Shown: positions 54,013-63,070 of the stretch, piece after piece
Layout: each line of letters opens with the position of its first letter
Position numbering within the stretch: the stretch's first letter is position 1
Source: Amycolatopsis roodepoortensis
Lineage (GTDB): Bacteria > Actinomycetota > Actinomycetes > Mycobacteriales > Pseudonocardiaceae
Direction: 5' to 3'
Assembly (NCBI RefSeq): GCF_014873915.1
Contig: NZ_JADBEJ010000004.1
Coordinates: 558,001-622,000 of the forward strand
DNA length: 64,000 nucleotides
The notes under the pieces: model-generated
Databases searched by the model: none
Told to the model about the DNA's origin: nothing
Seen by the model: only the letters and a program-made list of their open reading frames with translations
Program-made: the position numbers and the translations under genes

Positions 54013-55004
54013 TCTTTGGGATGGAACTCCAGGAGACTTCGCTCCTCGGTCAGCGTGTTGACGGAGTCGAAGACCAGACCGTGCGCGGCGGCGAGGTCGC
54101 GAAGTTCGTCGAGGCGTCGCTCGCGGCCGCCGTAGAGCACGAGCATGACCAGGTCCCACTCGGTCTGGGCCCCGAGCCCGCCGACCGCCTCGATGACGAG
54201 GACCCGGCCGCCGGGCCCGGCCGCCTCCGCGCAGCGCGCCAAGATGCGGTGGGCGTGCTCGTCGTCCCAGTCGTGAAGGATGTCGGAGAGCAGGTACGCG
54301 TCCGCGCCTGCCGGGAGCGGATCGAAGAAGCTGCCCGCGGTGACCTCGACACGGCCTTCGAGGCCCTGCGCGCGCAGTTCCCGTTCCGCGGCCGCGGCGG
54401 TCGGCGCGAGGTCGACGAGCCGGCCGCGCATCGAGGGGTTGGCCTTCAGGATCGCGGCGAGCAGGCTGCCATGACCCCCGCCGACGTCGACGAGCGTGCC
54501 GAAGCGGGACCAGTCGAATCCGGCGACGAATCGCGGCACCTGCGTCAGGAACCGCTGGGTCATCTGACGGTCGAAGGTCTCCCGGAGGTGGGGGTGCTCG
54601 GCGAGATCGGTCCAGAAGTCCTTGCCGTAGCGGCGGATGTAGCCCGCCTCGCCGGTGGCGATGCTGTGCGCGAGTTCGATGAACGCCAGTTCGCCCCGCC
54701 CGCCGGCGGCGTTCATGTCCAGGAGCCCGGCGAGCCCGTTTCCGGCGTCGGCGCGGAGTTTCGCGCCGTACTCGGTGGTGCGGTAGCCGTCCGGCGTCGC
54801 CTCGACGACGCCGAGGGTCGCGAGATGTCCGAGCAACAGGCCGAGGGCGAGCGGGGATTGGCCCAGCTCCGCCGCCAGATCGTCGACGGCCGAGCCGGGC
54901 CCGGACAACCTGTCCGGCAGCCCCAAGGTCACCGCGACCCGCAGCGCCATCGGCGTCGCGAGCCCGGCCAGCCGGAGGAATTCCTGTCTGTCCTTGTCAC
55001 TCAT
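54003..55004 (-). CDS. SAM-dependent O-methyltransferase (polyketide-type)
   Basis: 333 aa from the ATG at 55004. N-terminal dimerisation winged helix about 10-90 (DDLAAELGQSPLALGLLLGHLATLGVVEATPDGYRTTEYG), then a methyltransferase fold with VDVGGGHGSLLAAILKANPSMRGRLVDL, the catalytic base region LSDILHDWDDEHAHRIL and GGRVLVIEAV. This is the acetylserotonin OMT / TcmN-like group that methylates phenolic hydroxyls of natural products. It overlaps the SDR gene by 4 nt (ATGA) and is the last of three coupled genes. Confidence 0.9.
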   Translation of the reverse strand: MSDKDRQEFLRLAGLATPMALRVAVTLGLPDRLSGPGSAVDDLAAELGQSPLALGLLLGHLATLGVVEATPDGYRTTEYGAKLRADAGNGLAGLLDMNAAGGRGELAFIELAHSIATGEAGYIRRYGKDFWTDLAEHPHLRETFDRQMTQRFLTQVPRFVAGFDWSRFGTLVDVGGGHGSLLAAILKANPSMRGRLVDLAPTAAAAERELRAQGLEGRVEVTAGSFFDPLPAGADAYLLSDILHDWDDEHAHRILARCAEAAGPGGRVLVIEAVGGLGAQTEWDLVMLVLYGGRERRLDELRDLAAAHGLVFDSVNTLTEERSLLEFHPKDIP

Positions 55005-55588
55005 GGGGTCAGCGTGCGTCCGGTGAGGCCCGCGTTCTCCACGGCCTCGACATAGCTCCGCGCGACGTCGGCCGCCGGGGTGCCGCCTTCCGGCTCGCCG
55101 AGCGCGGCGAGGGTTTCGCTCACCCAGCCGGGGCTGACGGCGTTGACCCGGATGCCGCGCGGCAGTTCGCGCGCGGCCGCGGCGACGAACGCTTCGAGAC
55201 CGGCGTTGGTCAGGACGCCGAAAGCGCTGCCGCGCAACGTCTCCGGGATCCGGCCGGCGGTCAAGGTGACCGAGCCGCCGTCCGGCAGATGCGGGATCGC
55301 GCGCCGCAGCAGGAAGACCTGACCGAGCAGTTTTCCTTGCAGCCCCCGGGTGAACTCTTCGTCGGTACCGCCGTCGACCGGCACCAGCGAGCCGCTCCCC
55401 GCACAACACACGACGTGCTCGATCCCCGGCTCGGTGGCGAAGAGCGCGTCGAACGTGGCGGGCTGCTCGACGTCCACCTTGATCTCACCGGAGCGGGACG
55501 CGGGGAGCACGGTGTGCCCGCGCGCGGTGAGTGCCGACGAGACGGCGGCTCCGATCGTCCCGGTGGCACCGATCACGAGGATCTTCAT
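55001..55588 (-). CDS. short SDR-like NAD(P)-binding reductase
   Basis: 195 aa. Start KILVIGATGTIGAAVSSALTARGHTVLPASRSGEIKVDVE, then HVVCCAGSGSLVPV and NAGLEAFVAAAARELPRGIRVNAVSPGWVSETL. Compared with classical SDRs it is short, and the usual YxxxK reads as FGVLTNAGLEAF, so the catalytic Tyr and Lys are not evident. It may be a poorly active or differently acting relative. It lies 14 nt after the aminotransferase gene and overlaps the methyltransferase gene by 4 nt, so the three act in one operon. Confidence 0.82.
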   Translation of the reverse strand: MKILVIGATGTIGAAVSSALTARGHTVLPASRSGEIKVDVEQPATFDALFATEPGIEHVVCCAGSGSLVPVDGGTDEEFTRGLQGKLLGQVFLLRRAIPHLPDGGSVTLTAGRIPETLRGSAFGVLTNAGLEAFVAAAARELPRGIRVNAVSPGWVSETLAALGEPEGGTPAADVARSYVEAVENAGLTGRTLTP

Positions 55589-55602
55589 CGGCGTCTTTCC
55601 CT

Positions 55603-56376
55603 TCAAGGTCGAGTGAGTGGTTCGGTTTCGTAAGCCCGGTGCAGCGCCGTGACGAACGACGGCGCTTCCGGCAGGGGCGTCGTGCCGATCCGGCGGACCG
55701 CGATCCCCGGTGTCCACGAGTTCATGACCACCGCGCCCGCGAGCCCCGGCAATGCGGCGAGCGTGACCTCCTGGACCCGTTGCGGCACACCGAGCGCCCC
55801 CAGCCGCCGCTGGACGACGCCCATCGTGGTCCCCGCCAGCAGGTCGGCGTCCGGCCACACCACCGTATCGCCGTCCCAGAACGCGAGGTTCCAGATCGTC
55901 GCCTCGCTCAGCCTGCCCCGGCGGTCGACGAACGCCGCGTCGTCGAACCCTTCGCCGACGGCCTGCCGCCGGTAGTACGTCTTCGCCATCTCGCCGGTGT
56001 GTTTGAAGGCGGGGAGGGCGCGCTCGTGTTCCACGGCCGTCAATGCCAGCGGCCCCGCCGGACCGGACGCCGGCGGCCGGGTGCGCACCAGGACTTCGAG
56101 GTCACCCGGTAGGTGGATCGTCACGGTGAGGGAGACGTCCGCCGGGCCGGATTTCAGTGCCTCGCGCATATACGAACGGATCCGGTCGTCGGGCAGGGCG
56201 TCGCCGAACAGCTCCAGCGAGGCGGTGCGGAGCCGGTCCAGGTGCAGGTCGAGACCGCGCACCCGGCCGTCCCGCACCTGCATGGCCGTGAAGTGCGCGA
56301 AACCGGCGAAGGCGAGCGGCGCCAGCTCTTCGGCGGTCGCAGTCCGGCCGTTCAGCTGCGCGACATGAGGACTCAT
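55603..56376 (-). CDS. class IV PLP aminotransferase/aminodeoxychorismate lyase-like
   Basis: 257 aa from the ATG at 56376. Fold IV landmarks: a Lys in FKHTGEMAKTYYRRQA (Schiff-base candidate K132), DAAFVDRRGRLSEATIWNLAFWDGD with the conserved Glu, and AGTTMGVVQRRL. The protein is shorter than branched-chain aminotransferases and closest in layout to 4-amino-4-deoxychorismate lyase or D-amino acid aminotransferase. The reaction is not predictable. It is the first gene of the aminotransferase/SDR/O-methyltransferase operon, divergent from a DinB-like gene (54 bp between starts). Confidence 0.83.
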   Translation of the reverse strand: MSPHVAQLNGRTATAEELAPLAFAGFAHFTAMQVRDGRVRGLDLHLDRLRTASLELFGDALPDDRIRSYMREALKSGPADVSLTVTIHLPGDLEVLVRTRPPASGPAGPLALTAVEHERALPAFKHTGEMAKTYYRRQAVGEGFDDAAFVDRRGRLSEATIWNLAFWDGDTVVWPDADLLAGTTMGVVQRRLGALGVPQRVQEVTLAALPGLAGAVVMNSWTPGIAVRRIGTTPLPEAPSFVTALHRAYETEPLTRP

Positions 56377-56430
56377 GCCCGCACCGTAATCCGGTTGCGG
56401 GCGCCGTGTCCCGGCGGAAGGATCCCGCGG

Positions 56431-56937
56431 GTGTCCGCATCGCGTACCGAGCTGTCGCGCTGGCAGTTCGATCTGACCTGGTCGTTGTTCGATTACCACC
56501 TCGCCGATCTCGAACCGGCGGACTTCCGCTGGGAGCCCTCCGCCCGGTGCTGGACGATCCGGCCGGACGGCACCCCGGACTGGGCCGACACCGAACCCGA
56601 CCCGATCCCGGTCCCCACGATCGCCTGGCTCACCTGGCATATCGGCTGGTGGTGGAGTGTCGCGCTGGATCACGCGAACGGTCGAACTCCGCGCGAGCGC
56701 GAGGAAATCACCTGGCCCGGCGAGGATTCCACCATCGAGTGGCTGCGCGGTCTTCGCGAGGAATGGCTGGCGGTGCTGGACCGGTTGACCGACACCGACC
56801 TGGACGCACCCTCCGCCTATCCGTGGGGCGAGGACGCCGGGTTGACCTTCGCCCACACAGTCGCCTGGGTGAACTCCGAACTGATGAAGAACGTCTCGGA
56901 GATCGGGCAACTCAGGTTGCAGCGGCGCGCGGCGTGA
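56431..56937 (+). CDS. DinB-like metal-dependent protein
   Basis: 168 aa from a GTG with GGAAGGA upstream. Four-helix DinB fold: [25 protein letters not shown], then [19 protein letters not shown] with a metal-type His, and [24 protein letters not shown] with the late His. DinB-like proteins use a His triad for zinc or nickel and often mycothiol chemistry; the function is unknown. Its last 26 bp overlap the 3' end of dnaE on the other strand. Confidence 0.78.
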   Translation: MSASRTELSRWQFDLTWSLFDYHLADLEPADFRWEPSARCWTIRPDGTPDWADTEPDPIPVPTIAWLTWHIGWWWSVALDHANGRTPREREEITWPGEDSTIEWLRGLREEWLAVLDRLTDTDLDAPSAYPWGEDAGLTFAHTVAWVNSELMKNVSEIGQLRLQRRAA

Positions 56938-59900
56938 TGCCGGGAACGGACTTCAGCTCTCCCAGGAGCATCGAACTGACGTCGACCGGATAGTCGTCGA
57001 GCGCGTACACCGTCCCGGCGAGTTCGACGCGGACCGGGGTTTTTCCCTTGTGCGCCAGCAAAGTCCGCTTCAGTTCGAGGATCGCGTCCTCGGTCAGCCG
57101 CTCGGCGGTCGCGTGCAGCGTCAGCGGCGGCTCCCCGTCGCCCGCCGCGGAGAGATCGAGCGGCACGAGACCGCCGCCGAACACCGACATCTTGTCCTCC
57201 CGCCAGTTCACCCGGCCGCTGACGCGGACGGCGCCGTCCTCGGCGAGATCCGCCGCGAACAGCGCGTACGCCTTGGGAAAGAACAGCACTTCGAGCGCGG
57301 CGTCCAGATCCTCGATCGTGCAGATCGCCCACGGCTCACCCTTCTTGTTCACCCGCCGCTCCAGTGACGTGACGATCCCGGCGACGACCAGTTCACCCTC
57401 GCGCGGCGGGTTGTCGAGGATCGCCGCGATCGGCCGGGGCGCGTGCGCCCGCAGGACGTGCTCGGCGCCGTCGAGCGGATGCGCGGACACGTACAGCCCG
57501 AGCATCTCCCGTTCGTGCGCGAGCAATTCCTTGCGCGGCCACTCCTCGACGCCGAGCTTGAGGTGCGCGAGCGGCGAGGTGCCGTCGTCGCTCTCCTCAC
57601 CCGGACCGAAGAGGTCGAACTGCCCCATCGCCTGCTTGCGCTTCAGTGGCACCACGGCGTCCACCGCGTCCTCGTGCACCCGCTGGATCGAAAGCCGCGT
57701 ATGCCCGAGCGAATCGAACGCGCCGGCCTTGGCCAGGGATTCGATGACGCGTTTGTTGCAGGCCACCAGTTCCGACTTGTCGAGGAAGTCGGTGAACGAC
57801 GCGTACTTCCCCTTCTCCCGCCTCGTCTTGATGATCGAGTCGACGACGTTCGCGCCGACGTTGCGCACCGCGCCCAGCCCGAACCGGATCGCGTCCCCCA
57901 CCGCGGAGAACCGGAGCCCCGATTCGTTGATGTCCGGCGGCAGCACCTTGATCCCCAGCCGACGGCATTCCGACAGGTAGACCGCCGACTTGTCCTTGTT
58001 GTCCCCCACCGAAGTCAGCAGGCCCGCCATGTATTCGGCCGGGTAATTCGCCTTCAGATACGCGGTCCAATAGCCGACCAGGCCGTAGCCGGCGGCGTGG
58101 GACTTGTTGAACGCGTAGCCGGCGAACGGCAGGATCGCGTCCCAGAGCGCCTGCACGGCCTCGCGCGAGAAGCCGTTGGCGACCATGCCGTCGCGGAAGC
58201 CCTCGAACTCCTTCTCCAGTACCTCTTTCTTCTTCTTGCCCATCGCCTTGCGCAGCACGTCGGCGCGCCCCATCGAGTAGCCCGCGACGTCCCGCGCGAT
58301 CCGCATGATCTGTTCCTGGTACACGATCAGGCCGTGCGTCTCGGCCAGGATCTCGCGCAGCGGCACGGCGAGCTCGGGATGGATCGACTCGATCGGCTGC
58401 CTGCCGTTCTTGCGGTCCGCGTAGTTGTTGTGCGTGTTCATCGCGATCGGCCCCGGCCGGTACAACGCGTTCACCGCGATGATGTCGCCGAATCCGGTCG
58501 GTTTCAGCCTGCGCAGCAGATCCCGCATCGCGCCGCCGTCGAGCTGGAAGACACCGAGGCTGTCGCCGCGGGCGAGCAGTTCGTAGGTCGCCGGATCCTC
58601 GACGCCGAGCGTGTCGAGATCGATCTCCTCGCCGCGGTTGGCCTTGATGTTGTCGAGCGCGTCACCGATGACGGTGAGGTTCCGCAGGCCGAGGAAGTCC
58701 ATCTTCAGCAGGCCGATGGCCTCGCACGACGGATAGTCCCAGCCGGTGATGACCGCGCCGTCGTCCCGCCGCCACAAGGGGATCGCATCGAGCAGCGGTT
58801 CACTCGACATGATGACGGCGCAGGCGTGGACGCCGGCGTTGCGGATCAGGCCTTCGAGCCCGCGCGCGGTCTCGAAGATCTTGGCCGCCTCGCCGTCGCC
58901 TTCCAGCAGGGCGCGGACTTCCGCGGCTTCGGCGTACCGCTCGTGGTCCGGCTCGACGATCCCGGCGAGCGGGATGTCCTTCGCCGCGACGGGTGGCGGG
59001 AGTGCTTTCGAGATCCGGTCCGCGATCGCGTACCCGCTCTGTCCATAGTGGACGCGTGCGGCGTCCTTGATGGCCGCCTTCGTCTTGATGGTGCCGAAGG
59101 TGATCACCTGGGCGACGTGCTCGGCGCCGTACTTGTCGGTGGCGTACCGGATCATCTCGCCGCGGCGCCGGTCGTCGAAGTCCATGTCGATGTCCGGCAT
59201 GGAGACCCGCTCCGGGTTGAGGAACCGTTCGAAGAGCAGCCCGAGGTCGATCGGGTCGAGATTGGTGATGCCGAGCGCGTACGCCACGAGCGAGCCCGCC
59301 GCCGAGCCGCGGCCCGGCCCGACGCGGATGCCGACGCGGCGCGCGTGGTTCATCAGGTCGGCGGTGATCAGGAAGTACGCCGGGAAGCCCTTTTCGGCGA
59401 TCACGCCGATCTCGAAGTCGGCGCGGGCGAAGTACGCCTCGGGAACACCGTCCGGCAGACGGCGGCGCAGCCCGGCCGCGACCTCTTCGCGCAGCCAGGA
59501 CTCCTCGTCGTGCCCGTCGGGAACCTCGAAGACCGGCATGCGATCGACGTGCCGGTAGACGTCGTCGTAGGGCTCGATCCGTTCGGCGATGAGCAGCGTG
59601 GAGTCCGCCGCGCCAGGGACCTCCGTGTCCCAGTACTCCCGCATCTCCTCCGCGGACTTGAGGTAGTAGCCGTCGCCGTCGAACTTGAATCGGCCGGGGT
59701 CGTCGAGGGTCTTGCCGGACTGGACGCACAGCAGCGCCGAATGCGCGGCGGCCTTGTCCCGTGTGACGTAATGCGAATCGTTGGTGGCCAAGGGTTTCAG
59801 CCCGAGCCTGCGGCCGATGTCCAGCAACCCGTCCCGCACGGACCGTTCGATCGGGAGCCCGTGGTCCATCAGTTCGAGGAAGAAGTCGTCCGCGCCGAAG

Positions 59901-60430
59901 ATGTCGCGGTAGTCCGACGCCGCCTGGATCGCCTCGCCGGGCTGCCCGAGCCGGAGCCTGGTCTGCACCTCGCCCGACGGGCATCCGGTGGTGGCGATGA
60001 TGCCTTCGTGGTGCCGGGCGAGAAGTTCACGGTCCATCCGGGGTTTGCGGTAGTAACCCTCCAGGCTGGCCAGCGAAGACAGCTTGAACAGGTTCCGCAA
60101 CCCGGTCGCGTTCTCCGCCAGCAAGGTCATATGCGTGTAGGCGCCGCCACCGGAGACGTCGCCGCCGTCGCCGCGCCGTCCCCAGGTCACCGGTTTCTTG
60201 TGGAAACGGGACTCCGGCGCGAGGTAGGCCTCGATGCCGATCACCGGTTTGAGTCCCGCCTGGACGGACTGCCGGTAGAACTCGTCCGCGCCGTACATGT
60301 TCCCGTGGTCGGTCATGCCCACCGCGGGCATGCCCAGCCGCTGGGCCTCGGCGAACAGGGGCGCGATCTTGGCCGCGCCGTCGAGCATCGAGTACTCGGT
60401 ATGAACGTGCAGGTGCACGAAGGAGTCCAC
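56912..60430 (-). CDS. dnaE1: DNA polymerase III alpha subunit, replicative DnaE1 type
   Basis: 1172 aa, full length. PHP domain 1-280 with all metal ligands ([42 protein letters not shown]), consistent with an active proofreading nuclease as in mycobacteria. Catalytic Asp pair in [13 protein letters not shown] near residue 410, then the polymerase palm and fingers ([70 protein letters not shown]), a helix-hairpin-helix region and a C-terminal OB fold ([36 protein letters not shown]). It is the essential chromosomal replicase, divergent from a LysR gene. Confidence 0.96.
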   Translation of the reverse strand: MDSFVHLHVHTEYSMLDGAAKIAPLFAEAQRLGMPAVGMTDHGNMYGADEFYRQSVQAGLKPVIGIEAYLAPESRFHKKPVTWGRRGDGGDVSGGGAYTHMTLLAENATGLRNLFKLSSLASLEGYYRKPRMDRELLARHHEGIIATTGCPSGEVQTRLRLGQPGEAIQAASDYRDIFGADDFFLELMDHGLPIERSVRDGLLDIGRRLGLKPLATNDSHYVTRDKAAAHSALLCVQSGKTLDDPGRFKFDGDGYYLKSAEEMREYWDTEVPGAADSTLLIAERIEPYDDVYRHVDRMPVFEVPDGHDEESWLREEVAAGLRRRLPDGVPEAYFARADFEIGVIAEKGFPAYFLITADLMNHARRVGIRVGPGRGSAAGSLVAYALGITNLDPIDLGLLFERFLNPERVSMPDIDMDFDDRRRGEMIRYATDKYGAEHVAQVITFGTIKTKAAIKDAARVHYGQSGYAIADRISKALPPPVAAKDIPLAGIVEPDHERYAEAAEVRALLEGDGEAAKIFETARGLEGLIRNAGVHACAVIMSSEPLLDAIPLWRRDDGAVITGWDYPSCEAIGLLKMDFLGLRNLTVIGDALDNIKANRGEEIDLDTLGVEDPATYELLARGDSLGVFQLDGGAMRDLLRRLKPTGFGDIIAVNALYRPGPIAMNTHNNYADRKNGRQPIESIHPELAVPLREILAETHGLIVYQEQIMRIARDVAGYSMGRADVLRKAMGKKKKEVLEKEFEGFRDGMVANGFSREAVQALWDAILPFAGYAFNKSHAAGYGLVGYWTAYLKANYPAEYMAGLLTSVGDNKDKSAVYLSECRRLGIKVLPPDINESGLRFSAVGDAIRFGLGAVRNVGANVVDSIIKTRREKGKYASFTDFLDKSELVACNKRVIESLAKAGAFDSLGHTRLSIQRVHEDAVDAVVPLKRKQAMGQFDLFGPGEESDDGTSPLAHLKLGVEEWPRKELLAHEREMLGLYVSAHPLDGAEHVLRAHAPRPIAAILDNPPREGELVVAGIVTSLERRVNKKGEPWAICTIEDLDAALEVLFFPKAYALFAADLAEDGAVRVSGRVNWREDKMSVFGGGLVPLDLSAAGDGEPPLTLHATAERLTEDAILELKRTLLAHKGKTPVRVELAGTVYALDDYPVDVSSMLLGELKSVPGITPRAAAT

Positions 60431-60495
60431 CGGCCACTCCCCACGGTTGTACGATTCCGGTCCGACGCGGCGATTGGACCGTTGGTGTGCCGGTG

Positions 60496-60538
60496 TTGTC
60501 CAACAAGCGACACGCGTCCGTCGACAACCAGAAGTTGT
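60496..60538. promoter_or_regulatory. two dyads in the LysR gene promoter
   Basis: TTGT-CCA-ACAA (60496-60506) and ACAAC-CAGAA-GTTGT (60524-60538) lie between dnaE1 and the LysR gene, about 30 bp apart centre to centre. They use the same ACAA/TTGT half-site, as expected for LysR autoregulation. Confidence 0.45.
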
Positions 60539-60549
60539 AGGGAGGCACA

Positions 60550-61518
60550 GTGGAGCTGGATCTCGGCGCGGTGCGCGCGTTCGTCGCGGTGGCCGACGAC
60601 CGGTACTTCAGCGAGGCGGCGATCCGGCTGGAGATCAGCCAGCAGGCGATCTCCAAACGCGTCGCGAAGCTGGAGTCGGATCTCGGCGTGCGACTGCTGT
60701 CACGGACACGCGGCGGGGCCGAGCCGACCGAAGACGGCGAGGAGTTCCTCACCCACGCCCGCGCGCTGATCAGCCTCGCGGACCAGGCCGTCGAACGCCT
60801 CCACGGCAGGCGGCGGGCGCTGCGCGTCGACGTCCTCGGCACGCGGCTGGCGACCATGGAGGTCATCCGGGCGTTCCACTCCGAACACGACGACGAACTG
60901 GAGCTCGTCACGCCCGGGCTGGGCGCGGACCGCCGGTCCCTGCTGCCCGAGTCCGTCGATGCCGCCTTCGCCCGCGTCAGCACCGTGCCGTCCCCGGGGA
61001 TCGGCCGCACGCCCGCCTATCTGGAACCGGCGAACCTGCTGGTCGGGCGACGGCATCCGTTCGCACGGCGGCGCCGGGTCGCGATGGCGGAGCTGGCCGG
61101 CCTGACGGCGTGGATGCCCTACAACGCGCGGGCCAGCGAATGGGCGGAGTTCTGGCAGGAACTGTGCCCGGAGTTCGGCATCCTGGTCGACACCGACGGC
61201 CCGAACTTCGGGCTCGAACACCACATCGAGGTGCTGAGCGAGTCGACGGACCGGCTGGGTTTCGTCGGCGCGAAGATGCACGTGCCGTGGCATCCGGACG
61301 TCGTCCAGATCCCGCTCGTCGACCCGACGCCGGTGTATCCGTTCTCCCTGCTGTGGCGGCTGGAGAACCGGCACCCGACCCTGCGGCTGCTGATCGAGCA
61401 CGTCCGCTCCGCGTACCGGCCGTTCGATGCGGAGCGGCAGTGGCTCCCGGTGTCGGACCGGGAGGCGATGAGCGCGGCCGACAACTGTCCTTTGTGGCCG
61501 GACAAAGCACTGTCTTGA
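60550..61518 (+). CDS. LysR family transcriptional regulator
   Basis: 322 aa from a GTG preceded by GGGAGG. N-terminal helix-turn-helix [46 protein letters not shown], followed by the coiled linker and a periplasmic-binding-like sensor domain. It precedes a transporter and an FGGY kinase on the same strand and probably regulates them. A strong intrinsic terminator separates it from the transporter gene. Confidence 0.9.
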   Translation: MELDLGAVRAFVAVADDRYFSEAAIRLEISQQAISKRVAKLESDLGVRLLSRTRGGAEPTEDGEEFLTHARALISLADQAVERLHGRRRALRVDVLGTRLATMEVIRAFHSEHDDELELVTPGLGADRRSLLPESVDAAFARVSTVPSPGIGRTPAYLEPANLLVGRRHPFARRRRVAMAELAGLTAWMPYNARASEWAEFWQELCPEFGILVDTDGPNFGLEHHIEVLSESTDRLGFVGAKMHVPWHPDVVQIPLVDPTPVYPFSLLWRLENRHPTLRLLIEHVRSAYRPFDAERQWLPVSDREAMSAADNCPLWPDKALS

Positions 61519-61555
61519 CGGGCCACGGATCGGGATCTACTCTTCTCCCTTCAGA

Positions 61556-61607
61556 CAGGCACAGACGAAGAGCCACTGTCAGCGGTCTTCGTCGTGTCTG
61601 TTTTTTT
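61556..61607 (+). terminator. intrinsic terminator after the LysR gene
   Basis: A hairpin between 61556-61574 and 61584-61600 (GACGAAGA pairing with TCTTCGTC, plus flanking CAC/GTG) ends directly in seven Ts (61601-61607). It lies 40 bp before the MFS start, so the transporter needs its own promoter or the hairpin may act as an attenuator. Confidence 0.8.
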
Positions 61608-61648
61608 GTGTCGGATCGCTGACAGCCAGCGCAGAAAGTTGGCGGTCC

Positions 61649-63070
61649 ATGAGTTCATCGACGCTCAGCCCGACAGGCTCGATCTCGAACGTTTCCCAGG
61701 TGGCGGCGCTGATCAACAGCCTCTCGAGGTTGCCGCGCAAGGCGAATCTGCTGTGGTATCTCGTGCTGGGCGGCCTCTTCCTGGACGCCTACTCCAACGC
61801 CGCGCTCGGCGCCGGCCTGTCGCCGATGATCAAGGAACTCGGCCTCAGCTCCACCCAGGTCGGCGTGCTGACCGCGACCGCGCCCGCGGTCGCCATCCTG
61901 TTCAACCCGATCGGCGGCTGGCTGGCCGCCCGGATCGGACGCGTCAAGCCGCTCATCGCCGCCAAGGCGATCGCGGCGATCGGCGCCGTGCTGACGGCGA
62001 CGGCGGGCGGCTTCGGCGAGGTGTGGTTCGGTCGCGGCCTGGTCGGTGTCGCCTACGGCATCGACTTCGCGGTCGCGATGGCCATGCTGGCCGAGTACAC
62101 CCCCGCGAAACTGCGCGGACGGCTCAACCTCTGGCAGTCCGTCTGGTACGTCGCCACCACCGTGAACCTGGGGCTGACGCTGGTGTTCTTCCACCTCGAC
62201 GCCGGGGCGGGGATCTGGCGATGCTCCGTCGGCTCGGCCGGTGTCTTCGCGATCGTGCTGCTGGTCCTGCAGATGATGTTCCTCGTCGAGAGCCCGTCGT
62301 GGCTCGCGGCCAAGGGCAGGCTCGCCGAAGCCGCGGTCAGCCTCCGCCGGATCTACGGTTTCCAGGTGACCCCGGGGACCAGCAGCGGGCCGGATCCCGC
62401 CACGGAACAGAAGATCGGGTTCCGGCACGCGGGGGTGCTGTTCCGCAAGCCGTATCTGCCGCGGACCTTCCTGTCCACGGCGATCTCGCTGACGCAGTCG
62501 ATGCAGTACTTCGCCGTCGGGTGGTACCTGCCGGTGATCAGCCTGGCGATCTTCGGCCAGGCGTTCCAGACCGCGACCCTCGGTTCGATGATCTTCAACA
62601 TCGCCGGGATCATCGGCGGCGCGCTCTCGGCGTACGTCGGCAGGAAGATCGGGCTCCGGACGAGTTCCGCCATCGGTTACGCCTTCGCGTTCGCCATCCT
62701 GCTGGTGATGGGGCTGGGCTTCGGGAAACTGCCCATCGCCGTCGGCTTCCTGCTCCCGTTCCTGTTCATCTTCTTCCACTCGGCAGGCCCGGGCGCGAAC
62801 GGCAAGTCGATCGCGGCGCTGTCCTACCGCAGCGACATCCGCACGCTCGGCACCGGCGTGACCGGGATGCTCGGCAGCTTCGGCAGTGTCATCGGGCTGT
62901 ACGTGTTCCCGCAGATCAAGGAGGCGATGGGCCTGGGGCCGACGATCGCCCTGCTCGCGGTGGTGCCGTTCCTCGGCCTGGTCTCGTGCCTGATCGTGCG
63001 CTGGGATCCCACCCGCAGCGGGATCGACCCCGACGACGAGACGATCGACCTCAAGCTCAGGGGCGCCTGA
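61649..63070 (+). CDS. MFS sugar/polyol transporter
   Basis: 473 aa, twelve spans. The first-half signature GGWLAARIGRVKPLIAAKAIAA, MAMLAEYTPAKLRGRLNLWQSVWYVATTVN and MFLVESPSWLAAKGRLAEAAVSLRRIYG are typical of sugar-porter and metabolite:H+ symporter families. The next gene, a carbohydrate kinase, starts within its stop codon (TGATG), so transport and phosphorylation are coupled. The substrate is most likely a sugar or polyol, but which one cannot be told. Confidence 0.87.
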   Translation: MSSSTLSPTGSISNVSQVAALINSLSRLPRKANLLWYLVLGGLFLDAYSNAALGAGLSPMIKELGLSSTQVGVLTATAPAVAILFNPIGGWLAARIGRVKPLIAAKAIAAIGAVLTATAGGFGEVWFGRGLVGVAYGIDFAVAMAMLAEYTPAKLRGRLNLWQSVWYVATTVNLGLTLVFFHLDAGAGIWRCSVGSAGVFAIVLLVLQMMFLVESPSWLAAKGRLAEAAVSLRRIYGFQVTPGTSSGPDPATEQKIGFRHAGVLFRKPYLPRTFLSTAISLTQSMQYFAVGWYLPVISLAIFGQAFQTATLGSMIFNIAGIIGGALSAYVGRKIGLRTSSAIGYAFAFAILLVMGLGFGKLPIAVGFLLPFLFIFFHSAGPGANGKSIAALSYRSDIRTLGTGVTGMLGSFGSVIGLYVFPQIKEAMGLGPTIALLAVVPFLGLVSCLIVRWDPTRSGIDPDDETIDLKLRGA

